Assembly (NCBI RefSeq): GCF_004364585.1 | Contig: NZ_SOAN01000004.1 | Span: forward strand, 124,001 to 188,000 | From: Nesterenkonia aurantiaca | Lineage (GTDB): Bacteria; Actinomycetota; Actinomycetes; Actinomycetales; Micrococcaceae | Reading direction: 5' to 3' | Length of the DNA stretch: 64,000 nucleotides | In this document: piece by piece, positions 8,621 through 17,276 of the stretch | Layout: each line of letters begins with the position of its first letter | Numbering within the stretch: position 1 is the stretch's first letter | Notes under the pieces: generated by a model | Told to the model about the DNA's origin: nothing | The model's database searches: none | The model's input: the letters and a program-made list of their open reading frames with translations, nothing else | Position numbers and translations under genes: made by a program

Positions 8621-9092
8621 TCTTGTGCTCCTCACTTGTCGGGTTCTCTGCCAGGGCCTGTTCGGCCCGGAATCGGTCGAGCTTTTCGTCGTCGAGCTGT
8701 TCGCCCTTGTTCAGCGCGTACCACCAGCAGGCCATGAAGGCCACCCCGGGGATCGCGGCCAGCGGCACGATCAGGCCTTCGCTGGTCACCAGGGCCACGC
8801 CGATGAAGCCGAAGAGCATCACGAACTGCAGAATCCAGCCGAAGACGTAGCCGCCGGGGCGCTGCAGGATGGCGCAGGTGAGGACCAGAACGACCGCCAG
8901 GGCGATCGAGCCGCCGAACAGCCACCAGGCGTAGGACTCGTTCTGGTTCAGTCCCCAGGCCATGAGGCTGAAGAAGAACATCAGCACCGCTTCCAGGCAC
9001 AGCACGGTGGAGGCGAACAGCGTCTTCACCGACCGTGGTGCCTTGACCTGTCCGGGGCGCCATTCGCGCTGTGCGCGGGTCTGCTTGGGCAT
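8613..9092 (-). CDS. DUF4233 small membrane protein
   Basis: This protein has about four hydrophobic segments (TLFASTVLCLEAVLMFFFSL; WWLFGGSIALAVVLVLTC; VFGWILQFVMLFGFIGVALV; VPLAAIPGVAFMACWWYAL) and a charged C-terminal tail. It matches DUF4233, which actinobacteria keep between folC and ndk. Its function is not known. ATG at 9092 is chosen for its AGGAG site at 6 nt; ATG at 9110, which overlaps the folC stop as ATGA, would add six residues and is a fair alternative given coupling. It lies within the ileS-folC-ndk operon. Confidence 0.85.
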   Translation of the reverse strand: MPKQTRAQREWRPGQVKAPRSVKTLFASTVLCLEAVLMFFFSLMAWGLNQNESYAWWLFGGSIALAVVLVLTCAILQRPGGYVFGWILQFVMLFGFIGVALVTSEGLIVPLAAIPGVAFMACWWYALNKGEQLDDEKLDRFRAEQALAENPTSEEHKND

Positions 9093-9106
9093 CCTCTGCT
9101 CCTGTC

Positions 9107-10483
9107 TCATATGCCTTCGGGGGCGCCCAGCAGTGTCCGGGCCTCCCCCACCAGGGTGATCGAGCCGGTGATCAGCACCCCGCCGATCAGGCCGGGGTCG
9201 GCCTCATCGGCGCGTCCGACCGCCCAGTCGATCGCGTCGTCGAGGCGTTCGGTGACGTAGATGTCCTGCTCGGCGTAGCCGATGTCGAGCGCGAGGCTTC
9301 CGAGCTGCCCGGCGGGGATGGCCCGCGGCGAGGTGGACTGGGTGAAGCAGATGTCCTCGACCAGTCCCTCATACTCCTTGTACAGCGCAGTGAGCATCTC
9401 GCGGGCGTCCTTGTCCTGCAGGATCCCGACCACCAGCACCAGACGGGAGAGCCCGAAGCTCTCCTTCAGCGCCTGTGCGCTGGCAGTGACCCCCGCAGGG
9501 TTGTGCGCGGCGTCGACGATGATGCTGGGACCGGTGCGCAGCGTCTCCAGTCGACCCGGGGCGCTGATGTTCTCCGCGGCCAGGCGCAGGTTCTCGATGT
9601 TGAGCTCCTGGTCTCCCCCGCCGATGAAGGCCTCCAGCGCGGCCACCGCCACGGCGAAGTTCTGCGCCTGATGCGCCCCATGCAGGGGCAGCAGGATGTC
9701 CGGGTAGCGTCCCGCGAGCCCGGTGACGCTCAGCTGCTGGCCGCCCACTCCGGGGACCCGGGATTCGACGCCGAACTCCACACCTTCGAAGCGGTAGGGC
9801 ACGTTCTTCTCCCGCGCCTCGGCGAGCAGCACATCGGCGGCGGCCGGCACCTGGGCGGCGGAGATCAGGAACCCGTCGGTCTTGATGATGCCGGCCTTCT
9901 CCAGGGCGATGTCACGCTCATCATCGCCGAGCAGGTCGGTGTGGTCCAGGCTGATCGGAGTGATCACGCTGACCGAACCGTCGGCCACATTCGTGGCGTC
10001 GGTGATGCCGCCGAGGCCGACCTCCAGGACCATGACGTCTACCGGGGCGTCGGCGAAGACCGCGAAGGCCAGGATGGTGACGCATTCGAAGTAGGTCAGC
10101 GGCACCTCGCCGCGCTCGGCGAGCTTGGCATCGACCAGGCTGATGAACGGGCGCACCTCGTCCCAGATCCGCACGAAGGTGCCGTCCTCCACCGGCTGCC
10201 CGTCGAGGCAGATCCGTTCGGTCACCGAGTTCAGGTGCGGAGAGGTGTAGCGCCCGACCCGCAGATCGTGGGCCAGCAGCCCGGCCTCGATCATCCGTGC
10301 CGTGGAGGTCTTGCCGTTGGTGCCGGTGATGTGGATGACCGGCGCGGTCCTGTTCGGCTCCCCCAGCAGATCCATGGCTTCGATCATGGGCTGCATCCGC
10401 GGTTCCATCTTGTTCTCCGGGGCGCGCGAGAGCAGCTCCGCGTAGACGCTGGCCACTGAGAACTGATCCAGTTCCTCGCTCAT
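9107..10483 (-). CDS. folC: Folylpolyglutamate synthase / dihydrofolate synthase
   Basis: This cytoplasmic Mur-ligase-family enzyme adds glutamate to dihydropteroate and folates, making and retaining folate. The ATP-binding P-loop is GTNGKTST at 54-61, followed by [24 protein letters not shown] with [13 protein letters not shown], and the C-terminal domain with [11 protein letters not shown]. At 458 residues it is the normal size. Its ATG overlaps the ileS stop by 4 nt (ATGA), indicating translational coupling, so folate polyglutamylation here lies downstream of the isoleucine T-box that controls ileS. Confidence 0.96.
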   Translation of the reverse strand: MSEELDQFSVASVYAELLSRAPENKMEPRMQPMIEAMDLLGEPNRTAPVIHITGTNGKTSTARMIEAGLLAHDLRVGRYTSPHLNSVTERICLDGQPVEDGTFVRIWDEVRPFISLVDAKLAERGEVPLTYFECVTILAFAVFADAPVDVMVLEVGLGGITDATNVADGSVSVITPISLDHTDLLGDDERDIALEKAGIIKTDGFLISAAQVPAAADVLLAEAREKNVPYRFEGVEFGVESRVPGVGGQQLSVTGLAGRYPDILLPLHGAHQAQNFAVAVAALEAFIGGGDQELNIENLRLAAENISAPGRLETLRTGPSIIVDAAHNPAGVTASAQALKESFGLSRLVLVVGILQDKDAREMLTALYKEYEGLVEDICFTQSTSPRAIPAGQLGSLALDIGYAEQDIYVTERLDDAIDWAVGRADEADPGLIGGVLITGSITLVGEARTLLGAPEGI

Positions 10484-13400
10484 GCTCGAGCTCCTTCGAC
10501 GACGGACACATGGATGCTCGGTTCGGGTGCAGTCTCGCAGGGAACCGGGTGCAGATCCACCGTGAGGGTCTCCTCGCAGACAAGCTGCCTGTGGGCCTGA
10601 AGCGCTTCCACGATGGCCGGTGAGGCGGTGACCGTGGTCTCGATCCGGTCCGAGACCTGGAGATCGGCGTCCTTGCGGGCCTGCTGGATGCTGCGGATCA
10701 GATCCCGGGCGGTGCCCTCCTTGATCAGCTCCTCGCTGAGCTCGGTGTCGAGCACCAGGAACCCTCCGGTGCCGTCCAGGACCGTGACCGCCTTCTCGCT
10801 CAGCTGTTCCGACACCGTGGTGCTCAGCGTGTACTCGCCCTCGAAGAGCTCGAGGCCTCCGGCGGTGACCACACCATCGGCCACCGACCAGTCACCGGAC
10901 TTCGCACCCTTGATCGCCTGCTGGACCTGTTTGCCCAGCCGGGGGCCGACGGCGCGGGCGTTGACCACCAGCTGCTGCCCGATCCCCCAATCCGCGGCAT
11001 CGGTCTGCGCGGCGTCGAGCAGCTGGACCTCTTTGAGGTTCAGCTCATCGGCGATGATCTGTTGGTAGGTGCCTTCCAGCGCCGGGGCCTGCGGCACGGC
11101 CACAGTGAGCGTGGCCAGCGGCTGGCGCACCCGCAGGTTCGCCTGCTTGCGCAGCGAGGACCCGGCCGAGCTGACCAGACGGGTGAGCTCCATCAGCTCC
11201 ACGGCGCGCTCGTCGCTCAGGTAGTCCTCCGGGTCCGGCCAGTCGGCCAGGTGCACCGAGCGGCCCCCGGTCAGGCCGCGCCAGATCTCCTCGCTGATCA
11301 TGGGCAGCAGCGGGGCAGCCACCCGGGCGAAGGTCTCGAGCACCGTGTAGAGCACATCGTAGGCGGCAAAATCCTCGGCGTAGAACCGGGCTCGAGAACG
11401 TCGGATGTACCAGTTGGTGAGCGTGTCGGAGAACCGGCGCAGCGACTCGCACGCGTCGGAGACGTCGTAGGCGTCCAGCGAGGCGGTGACCTCACGGACC
11501 AGATCACCGGTGGCGGCGAGGATGTAGCGGTCCAGCGGGCTGGCCACGTCCTCCGCGCCCACGGACTTCGCCTGATAGCCGGCGCCCTGGTTGGCGGTGT
11601 TGGCGTAGAGCCCGAAGAAATGCCAGGCGTTCCACATCGGCAGCAGCACCTGGCGGACGCTCTCGCGGATCCCCTCCTCGGTGACCACCAGGTTGCCGCC
11701 GCGCAGGATCGGCGAGGACATCAGGAACCAGCGCATCGCGTCGGAGCCGTCTCGGTCCAGGACCTCGGAGACATCCGGGTAGTTCTGCAGCGACTTGGAC
11801 ATCTTCTGCCCGTCTGAGCCCAGCACGATCCCGTGGCTGATCACGTTGGTGAAGGCCGGGCGGTCGAAGAGCGCGGTGGCCAGCACGTGCATGGTGTAGA
11901 ACCAGCCGCGGGTCTGCCCGATGTACTCCACGATGAAGTCGGCCGGGTGGTGATCGGCGAACCACTGTGCGTTCTCGAAGGGGTAGTGGACCTGGGCGAA
12001 CTGCATCGACCCGGAGTCGAACCAGACGTCCAGGACGTCCTCGACCCGGCGCATGGTGGACTTCCCCGTGGGGTCATCGGGGTTCGGCCGGGTCAGCGCG
12101 TCGATCCAGGGCCGGTGCAGGTCCGGCTCGCCCTCGGCGTTGCGCGGGTAGTCACCGAAGGCCTCTTTGAGCTCCTCCAGCGAGCCGTAGACCTCGGTGC
12201 GCGGGTGCTCGGGGTCATCGGAGACCCAGACCGGCAGTGGGCTTCCCCAGTAGCGGTTGCGCGAGATCGACCAGTCACGGGCGTTCTCGAGCCATTTGCC
12301 GAACTGGCCGTGCTTGACGTTGCCCGGGATCCAGTTGATCTGTTCGTTGAGTTCGAGCATCCGCTCCTTGACCTGGGTGACCGCCACGTACCAGGAGGTC
12401 ACCGCCTTGTAGATCAGGGGGGTGCGGCAGCGCCAGCAGTGCGGGTAGGAGTGCACATAAGACGCCTCACGGACCAGCCGGCCGGAGGCCTTGAGCTCGT
12501 TGATGATGGTGCGGTTGGCCTCGAAGACCTGGAGGCCGGCGATCTCGGCCAGCGGGGTCTCACCAGTCGGCGTGGGCTGGGCGAACATCGGCAGGAACCG
12601 GGCGCCCTCGTCCACCGAGAGGATCACCGGGATCCCCGCCTGCTCGGAGGAGCGCTGATCCTCTTCACCGTAGGCCGAGGCCTGGTGGACCAGCCCGGTG
12701 CCATCGGTGGTGGTGACGTAGTCCTCCACCAGCACCCGGAAGGCGTGCTGCGTACCCCAGGTCTCGGTATCTGTGTAGTAGTCCCACAGCGGCGCGTACT
12801 CGATGCCAGCCAGCTCGGTGCCCTGGTAGCGGGCGACGACGGCGGCGGCTGCGGCCTCAGCGGCGGTGGTCACCTCGGCGTCGGTGACCTCAGCGTCGGT
12901 GAAGCCCAGGTCCGTGGCGTAGGCGCCGAGCAGCTCGGCGGCGATCAGATGCCGGCCGGGAAGCGGCGAATCGGCGGGCGCCTGGACGACCACGTATTCC
13001 ACCTCGGGCCCGACGGCCACGGAGAAGTTCGTCGGCAGTGTCCAGGGAGTGGTGGTCCAGGCGAGCAGATTGACCCCGGCCAGGGCGTCACCGTGGGCGC
13101 CGCCGCCGGTGATCGGGAAGGCCACGGTGACCGAGGGGTCCTGACGATCCTTGTAGACGTCGTCATCCATCCGCAGCTCATGGTTGGACAGCGGGGTCTC
13201 GTCCTTCCAGCAGTAGGGAAGCACGCGGAAGCCCTGGTAGGTCAGGCCCTTCTCGTGCAGCTGCTTGAAGGCCCAGATGACCGACTCCATATAGTCGACG
13301 TTGAGCGTCTTGTAGTCGTTCTCGAAGTCCACCCAGCGGGCCTGGCGGTGCACATAGGACTCCCATTCGCCGGTGTACCTCAGCACCGAGGCGCGGCAGG

Positions 13401-13824
13401 CGTCGTTGAACTTGTCCACCCCGAAGGCCTCGATCTCGGCCTTGTCCGTCATGCCGAGTTCCTTCATGGCGGTCAGCTCGGCAGGCAGCCCGTGGGTGTC
13501 CCAGCCGAAGCGCCGCTCCACCCGGGACCCGCGCTGGGTCTGGTATCGCGCCACGAGATCCTTGACGTAGCCGGTGAGCAGGTGACCATAGTGTGGCAGA
13601 CCGTTGGCGAAGGGCGGACCATCGTAGAAGACGAATTCGTTGGCCTCACCCGAGGCGTCCTCGGTGGGCCGGTTCTCGATGGAGGCCTGGAAGGTGCCGT
13701 CCTTCTCCCACTGCGCCAACACGCGCTCTTCGATCCTCGGGAAGCGCGGAGAGGCGGGGATCCGGCGCGCACCGGAGTCGGCGGCTGATGCGCGGGGATA
13801 CACGGGAGAGTTGTTCTCGGTCAT
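10480..13824 (-). CDS. ileS: Isoleucyl-tRNA synthetase
   Basis: This class I synthetase charges tRNA-Ile and edits mischarged Val. The class I signature appears as HYGH (78-81) in [16 protein letters not shown], and the KMSKS loop sits at 674-678. At 1114 residues it is the long actinobacterial/eukaryote-like type. The frame is open to 14070, but the protein clearly starts at MTENNSP (13824): the extra upstream part overlies the T-box leader. The ribosome site AGGACG is weak and complementary to a CGTCCT run in the leader, consistent with translational control by uncharged tRNA-Ile. folC, DUF4233 and ndk follow in the same operon. Confidence 0.97.
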   Translation of the reverse strand: MTENNSPVYPRASAADSGARRIPASPRFPRIEERVLAQWEKDGTFQASIENRPTEDASGEANEFVFYDGPPFANGLPHYGHLLTGYVKDLVARYQTQRGSRVERRFGWDTHGLPAELTAMKELGMTDKAEIEAFGVDKFNDACRASVLRYTGEWESYVHRQARWVDFENDYKTLNVDYMESVIWAFKQLHEKGLTYQGFRVLPYCWKDETPLSNHELRMDDDVYKDRQDPSVTVAFPITGGGAHGDALAGVNLLAWTTTPWTLPTNFSVAVGPEVEYVVVQAPADSPLPGRHLIAAELLGAYATDLGFTDAEVTDAEVTTAAEAAAAAVVARYQGTELAGIEYAPLWDYYTDTETWGTQHAFRVLVEDYVTTTDGTGLVHQASAYGEEDQRSSEQAGIPVILSVDEGARFLPMFAQPTPTGETPLAEIAGLQVFEANRTIINELKASGRLVREASYVHSYPHCWRCRTPLIYKAVTSWYVAVTQVKERMLELNEQINWIPGNVKHGQFGKWLENARDWSISRNRYWGSPLPVWVSDDPEHPRTEVYGSLEELKEAFGDYPRNAEGEPDLHRPWIDALTRPNPDDPTGKSTMRRVEDVLDVWFDSGSMQFAQVHYPFENAQWFADHHPADFIVEYIGQTRGWFYTMHVLATALFDRPAFTNVISHGIVLGSDGQKMSKSLQNYPDVSEVLDRDGSDAMRWFLMSSPILRGGNLVVTEEGIRESVRQVLLPMWNAWHFFGLYANTANQGAGYQAKSVGAEDVASPLDRYILAATGDLVREVTASLDAYDVSDACESLRRFSDTLTNWYIRRSRARFYAEDFAAYDVLYTVLETFARVAAPLLPMISEEIWRGLTGGRSVHLADWPDPEDYLSDERAVELMELTRLVSSAGSSLRKQANLRVRQPLATLTVAVPQAPALEGTYQQIIADELNLKEVQLLDAAQTDAADWGIGQQLVVNARAVGPRLGKQVQQAIKGAKSGDWSVADGVVTAGGLELFEGEYTLSTTVSEQLSEKAVTVLDGTGGFLVLDTELSEELIKEGTARDLIRSIQQARKDADLQVSDRIETTVTASPAIVEALQAHRQLVCEETLTVDLHPVPCETAPEPSIHVSVVEGARA

Positions 13825-13831
13825 GGAGGTC

Positions 13832-14090
13832 CGTCCTGCTGTGGTGCTGAGCGATGGTCTGACGCACTCACAAGGACGCCTGCCGGGCGCGGTACCACCT
13901 TGCTTGCCCCACGCCTGACGCTCCTGCCCCTTGGAGGAGCTGGGGCGCGCCGCCGTCGGGCCACTCCATGACTGCTGTGACGGGCTTACCCGTCCGGCTC
14001 TACTGAGGCGCTGCGGCGGTGGTGCCGCGGGCCGGTTCTCCCGGAAGCTCACCGGTGATGGCCGGGTCAAAGCTGCTGGGGTTCAGTCTA
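13832..14090 (-). promoter_or_regulatory. Ile T-box riboswitch (translational type) of ileS
   Basis: On the minus strand the leader has the T-box core AAGGTGGTACCGCG at about 13887-13900. Its TGGT would pair with the ACCA end of uncharged tRNA-Ile. An upstream short hairpin region contains CATCACCGGTGAGC near 14060, with ATC at 14057-14059 as the likely isoleucine specifier. CGTCCT (13873-13878) is complementary to the AGGACG ribosome site (13832-13837), so SD sequestration rather than termination is expected. No U-run follows. TAGACT at 14085-14090 is a possible -10 box. Short stem-I, translational T-boxes before ileS are known in Actinobacteria. Confidence 0.88.
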
Positions 14091-14110
14091 CTGGGTCCGT
14101 GCGTGCGGGG

Positions 14111-14457
14111 CCATACGAGGCCCTGTCGGGCGGGCTGTCCCGCCCGAGGCTGCCGGTCAGGCGAGAAAAGCGATGTGTTACGGTCTACTGCTTGTGGCCT
14201 GGTTCACCCCCTTTGATGAGTGAGGGTGGGCTCGGCCCGGCATGAGGGGAACACCGTCGCGCGCCGCCTGCCCGAGCTCCGCCGAGGCTGAGAACCAGCC
14301 CGCGTCATGAGCCGAGAGCCCGGCCACGGATCCGCAGCAGCAAGAAGCAGCGTCTGACAGACGCCTGCACGACTGCGCCCAAAAATGCCTATACACAACG
14401 GTGCCGCGGCATCTGAAGATGCGAGACGACTGATACTCAACGAGGGGAACATACAAC
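14111..14457. other. Intergenic region between the ileS leader and the symporter gene
   Basis: No gene is visible here. It contains a perfect 9-bp hairpin (14126-14134 with 14139-14147, loop CTGT), a 6-bp-arm inverted repeat CGTCTGACAGACG at 14351-14363 that could be an operator, and TATACA at about 14391 as a possible -10 box for the symporter. No clear -35 element was found. Confidence 0.4.
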
Positions 14458-16185
14458 GTGAACGAATCAAGCGCAGTCCAGTTCGGCGCCATCACGGTGG
14501 TGCTGCTTCTGGTGGCCTTCTACGGGGGGACTTACCTGGTCTCACACCGGATCAGGAAGAAGAAGGAGAACGCTGACCAGTACATGACCGCCGGCAACAA
14601 GATCGGCTTCGGCATCTCGGCGGCATCGATGACCGCCACCTGGATCTGGGCGTCTTCCATGTATGCCTCCGCCGAGGCCGGGTACACCTACGGAATCTCC
14701 GGGCCCATCCACTATGGACTCTGGGGGGCGCTGATGATCCTGTTCATCTACCCCTTCGGCAAGCGGATCCGCGCAGTGGCCCCGAAGGCGCACAGCATCG
14801 CGGAGGTGATGCATGCTCGGCACGGCCGTTCCAGCCAGCTGATGCTCGCCGGTTCCAACGTGGTGGGCAGCTTGATCTCGCTGATGTCGAACTTCATCGC
14901 CGGTGGCGTGCTGATCGCGATGCTCTCACCGTTCACGTTCATCCAGGGTGTGCTCACCGTGGCCGCCGGAGTGCTGCTCTACACGCTGTGGTCAGGTTTC
15001 CGCGCCTCGGTGCTCACCGATTTCATCCAGGTCATGGCCATGTTCGGGGCGGTGGCGGTGATCATCCCGTTCATCTTCTTCGCCGCGGACTTTCCCGCCG
15101 CCTTCGAGACCGGCGCGCAGAACCTCACCTCCGAGCAGCAGAGCTTCTTCTCCAGCGAGGCGTTCCTCAATCAAGGCGCGCCCTACATCGCGGCGGTGCT
15201 CGCCTACGCGATCGGCAACCAGACCATCGCGCAGCGACTCTTCGCGGTGCGCGAGGATCTGATCAAGCCGACCTTCATCACCGCGACCATCGGCTATGGC
15301 GCGATGGTCATCGGTGTGGGCATGTTCGGTGTGATGGCCCTCTACCTGGGCTTCGAGCCCACCGGCGGCGATGTCAACAACATCATCCCGGAGCTGGCGG
15401 CGAGCTATCTGCCTGCGGTGCTGCTGGCGGTCTTCTTCGTGATGATCATCGGAGCACTCTCCTCCACCGCGGATTCCGATCTCTCGGCGATGTCCTCGAT
15501 CATGATGGCCGACGTCTACGGCCAGAACGTCGCCGGAAAGGCCAAGGCCAATCCGCGGACCATGCTGCTCGTGGGTCGGGTGACCATGCTGCTGGCTACC
15601 GCCGCGGCGGTGAGCTTCGCCAGCCTGCAGCTGAGCATCCTGGACCTGCTGGTGTTCGTGGGTGCCCTCTGGGGCGCGCTGGTGTTCCCGGTGCTGGCGA
15701 GCTTCTACTGGAAGAAGGTCACGAACAAGGCGTTCACCGTCTCGGTGCTCGCGGCGCTGGCCTGCTTCGTGCCGGTCCGATTCGAGTGGTTCCCGCTCAC
15801 CGGCGTGGTCGGGATCATCGTGGACCTGTTCTCGGTGGTCGGCATCGCCGTGATTCTGGGCCTGATGTGCTTCGGCTTCTTCGGGGTCAAGGTGGCCAAG
15901 GTGGTGGCGGTGATCGCCGCGGTCGTCTCGGCACCCTTCGTCATCGGCTTCCTGCATGACTACGCCACGCTCAGCGCCTCGCTTCTCGCCTATGCCGTGA
16001 GCACCATCGTCTGCTGGGCGATGTCCGTGCGCGGCAGCGCCGAGTTCGACTTCGCGCTGATCGCGCAGCGGACCGGCGACTTCGACGACGACGCGGCAGC
16101 CAGCCCCGCAGCTTCCTCCAGCACGGCCGGAGCCGCCCCCGGTTCGGCCAGCCATGAATCGACAACAGTGGGAGACCCCCGATGA
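14458..16185 (+). CDS. Sodium:solute symporter (SSS family)
   Basis: This membrane protein uses the sodium gradient to import a small solute. The 575 residues show about 13 hydrophobic segments. The family signature region appears as GALSSTADSDLSAMSSIMMAD (about residues 332-352, helix 8 with the Na2 site), and the early GNKIGFGISAASMTATW corresponds to the first helices of the LeuT fold. The C-terminal tail is long, polar and Ala/Ser-rich. GTG at 14458 follows GAGGGGAA. The stop overlaps the start of a 43-residue membrane protein (ATGA), suggesting a dedicated small subunit. Substrate is not readable; it is closest in feel to the proline/urea/nucleobase SSS branches. Confidence 0.9.
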   Translation: MNESSAVQFGAITVVLLLVAFYGGTYLVSHRIRKKKENADQYMTAGNKIGFGISAASMTATWIWASSMYASAEAGYTYGISGPIHYGLWGALMILFIYPFGKRIRAVAPKAHSIAEVMHARHGRSSQLMLAGSNVVGSLISLMSNFIAGGVLIAMLSPFTFIQGVLTVAAGVLLYTLWSGFRASVLTDFIQVMAMFGAVAVIIPFIFFAADFPAAFETGAQNLTSEQQSFFSSEAFLNQGAPYIAAVLAYAIGNQTIAQRLFAVREDLIKPTFITATIGYGAMVIGVGMFGVMALYLGFEPTGGDVNNIIPELAASYLPAVLLAVFFVMIIGALSSTADSDLSAMSSIMMADVYGQNVAGKAKANPRTMLLVGRVTMLLATAAAVSFASLQLSILDLLVFVGALWGALVFPVLASFYWKKVTNKAFTVSVLAALACFVPVRFEWFPLTGVVGIIVDLFSVVGIAVILGLMCFGFFGVKVAKVVAVIAAVVSAPFVIGFLHDYATLSASLLAYAVSTIVCWAMSVRGSAEFDFALIAQRTGDFDDDAAASPAASSSTAGAAPGSASHESTTVGDPR

Positions 16186-16313
16186 GCACCCTTGCGATGA
16201 CCCTTTACACCCTGATGTGGCCCTTGATCGTCCTGGCGGTGATGGCCGTGATCGGCTACGCCTTCTTCGCCGATTGGAAGAAGGCCCGCGAGACCGGGCA
16301 GGACATCATCTAG
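16182..16313 (+). CDS. 43-residue membrane protein, putative small subunit of the symporter
   Basis: The ATG at 16182 overlaps the symporter stop as ATGA. The product begins MSTLAMTLYTLMWPLIVLAV, has one hydrophobic helix (about residues 6-30), then a short charged tail FADWKKARETGQDII. One-helix companions of this kind are encoded beside several secondary transporters: MetS for the NSS-type methionine carrier is the characterised example, and small partners of SSS carriers are annotated in actinobacteria. Its tight coupling supports a real gene. Stabilising or activating the symporter is inference. Confidence 0.8.
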   Translation: MSTLAMTLYTLMWPLIVLAVMAVIGYAFFADWKKARETGQDII

Positions 16314-16355
16314 GTCTGCGTCCGAGCCGCCCCGCGGTGGCCGCTCTCAGCGAGA

Positions 16356-16427
16356 GCTGAATCTCGGCGGGCTGAATCTCGGCGGGCTGTCCCGGGTGTC
16401 GGTAGGGCTGTCCCGGGTGTCGGTGGG
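16356..16427. repeat. Two adjacent short tandem duplications
   Basis: A 15-bp unit (GCTGAATCTCGGCGG) occurs twice at 16356-16385. It is followed directly by a 21-bp unit beginning GCTGTCCCGGGTGTCGG, twice at 16386-16427 with one difference. They lie in the gap between the small symporter partner and the MgtC gene, just upstream of a TAGGCT box (16432-16437). Confidence 0.85.
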
Positions 16428-16463
16428 GTTATAGGCTGATGTGGGATCTTCAGAGGAGGGGCG

Positions 16464-17171
16464 ATGAGCATCGATGTCTGGCCGGAGACGGCACCGACCC
16501 AGATTCTGCTCCTGACCCTGGCCTTCCTGATGTCGGCGGCGATCGGGATCGAGCGTGACATCCGGCAGAAGTCCGCCGGTGCACGCACCCACATCCTGGT
16601 CGGCATGGGCTCAGCCCTGTTCACCCTGGTCTCCGCCTACGGCTTCTCGCATCTGATCGGCGGGGACGTGGTCCTGGACCCCTCCCGGATCGCCGCGCAG
16701 ATCGTGAGTGGGATCGGCTTCATCGGTGCCGGGGTGATCTTCGTCCGGCAGAACGTGGTCTCGGGGCTGACCACCGCGGCTTCGATCTGGGTGACGGCCG
16801 CCGTCGGCATGGCCTGCGGCGCCGGGATGCCGGTGATCGCGGGACTCACGGTGGTCTTCTACCTGCTCTCGGTCACCCTGGTGACGAACCTGGTCCGCCG
16901 GCTCCCACGCCATGATCGCTCCGAGCATTACATCGTGCGCTACACCGACGGGCGTGGGATCCTGCGCGAGATCCTCGGGGCCGCCTCGCAATTGGGCTAC
17001 GAGACCCGGCTGGTGCGCACCCGGAGACTCGCAGTCTCCGATGGGTTCGCTGTCGACGCCACCATGACCTTCACCCGCACCCAGCGTGTGGGCCGCGAGC
17101 AGCTCTTCGAGGCGCTCCAGGAGCTCGAGGGCGTCTTGGAGATCCGGACCGTCACGGAGGAGAACGACTGA
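16464..17171 (+). CDS. MgtC/SapB family membrane protein
   Basis: The 235-residue protein has the MgtC N-terminal membrane domain, with AFLMSAAIGIERDIRQKSAGARTHILVGMG and SGIGFIGAGVIFVRQ, the hallmark motifs. A C-terminal cytoplasmic ACT-like domain begins around ERSEH/HYIVRYTDG. MgtC proteins help cells cope with low magnesium or acid; in Salmonella MgtC acts on the ATP synthase. ATG at 16464 has an AGAGGAGGGG ribosome site. A TAGGCT box lies 26 bp upstream of the start, so it probably has its own promoter. It stands alone before a strong hairpin. Confidence 0.93.
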   Translation: MSIDVWPETAPTQILLLTLAFLMSAAIGIERDIRQKSAGARTHILVGMGSALFTLVSAYGFSHLIGGDVVLDPSRIAAQIVSGIGFIGAGVIFVRQNVVSGLTTAASIWVTAAVGMACGAGMPVIAGLTVVFYLLSVTLVTNLVRRLPRHDRSEHYIVRYTDGRGILREILGAASQLGYETRLVRTRRLAVSDGFAVDATMTFTRTQRVGREQLFEALQELEGVLEIRTVTEEND

Positions 17172-17213
17172 GGCGGCAGCCCGCCCTGGTCAGAAAATCG
17201 GAGAGCTTCGCAA

Positions 17214-17259
17214 GAATCGTAGAGCTGCAGCCCGACGATCGGCTGCAGCTCTACGATTC
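17214..17259. terminator. Long perfect hairpin between mgtC and valS
   Basis: Arms at 17214-17232 and 17241-17259 form a perfect 19-bp stem around an 8-nt loop. It sits between convergent genes, so it probably terminates both, although no real T-run follows on either strand. Confidence 0.8.
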
Positions 17260-17276
17260 CTTGACGCGCTGAGAGG

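Noticed and set aside
11833-13788. 651-residue frame on the plus strand opposite ileS
   Set aside because: It lies antisense to the synthetase catalytic core and has no motifs or ribosome site; the minus-strand gene explains the sequence.
13825-14070. N-terminal extension of ileS up to 14070
   Set aside because: The extra 82 codons overlie the T-box leader and have no homology to the synthetase; the start at 13824 is required by the riboswitch layout.
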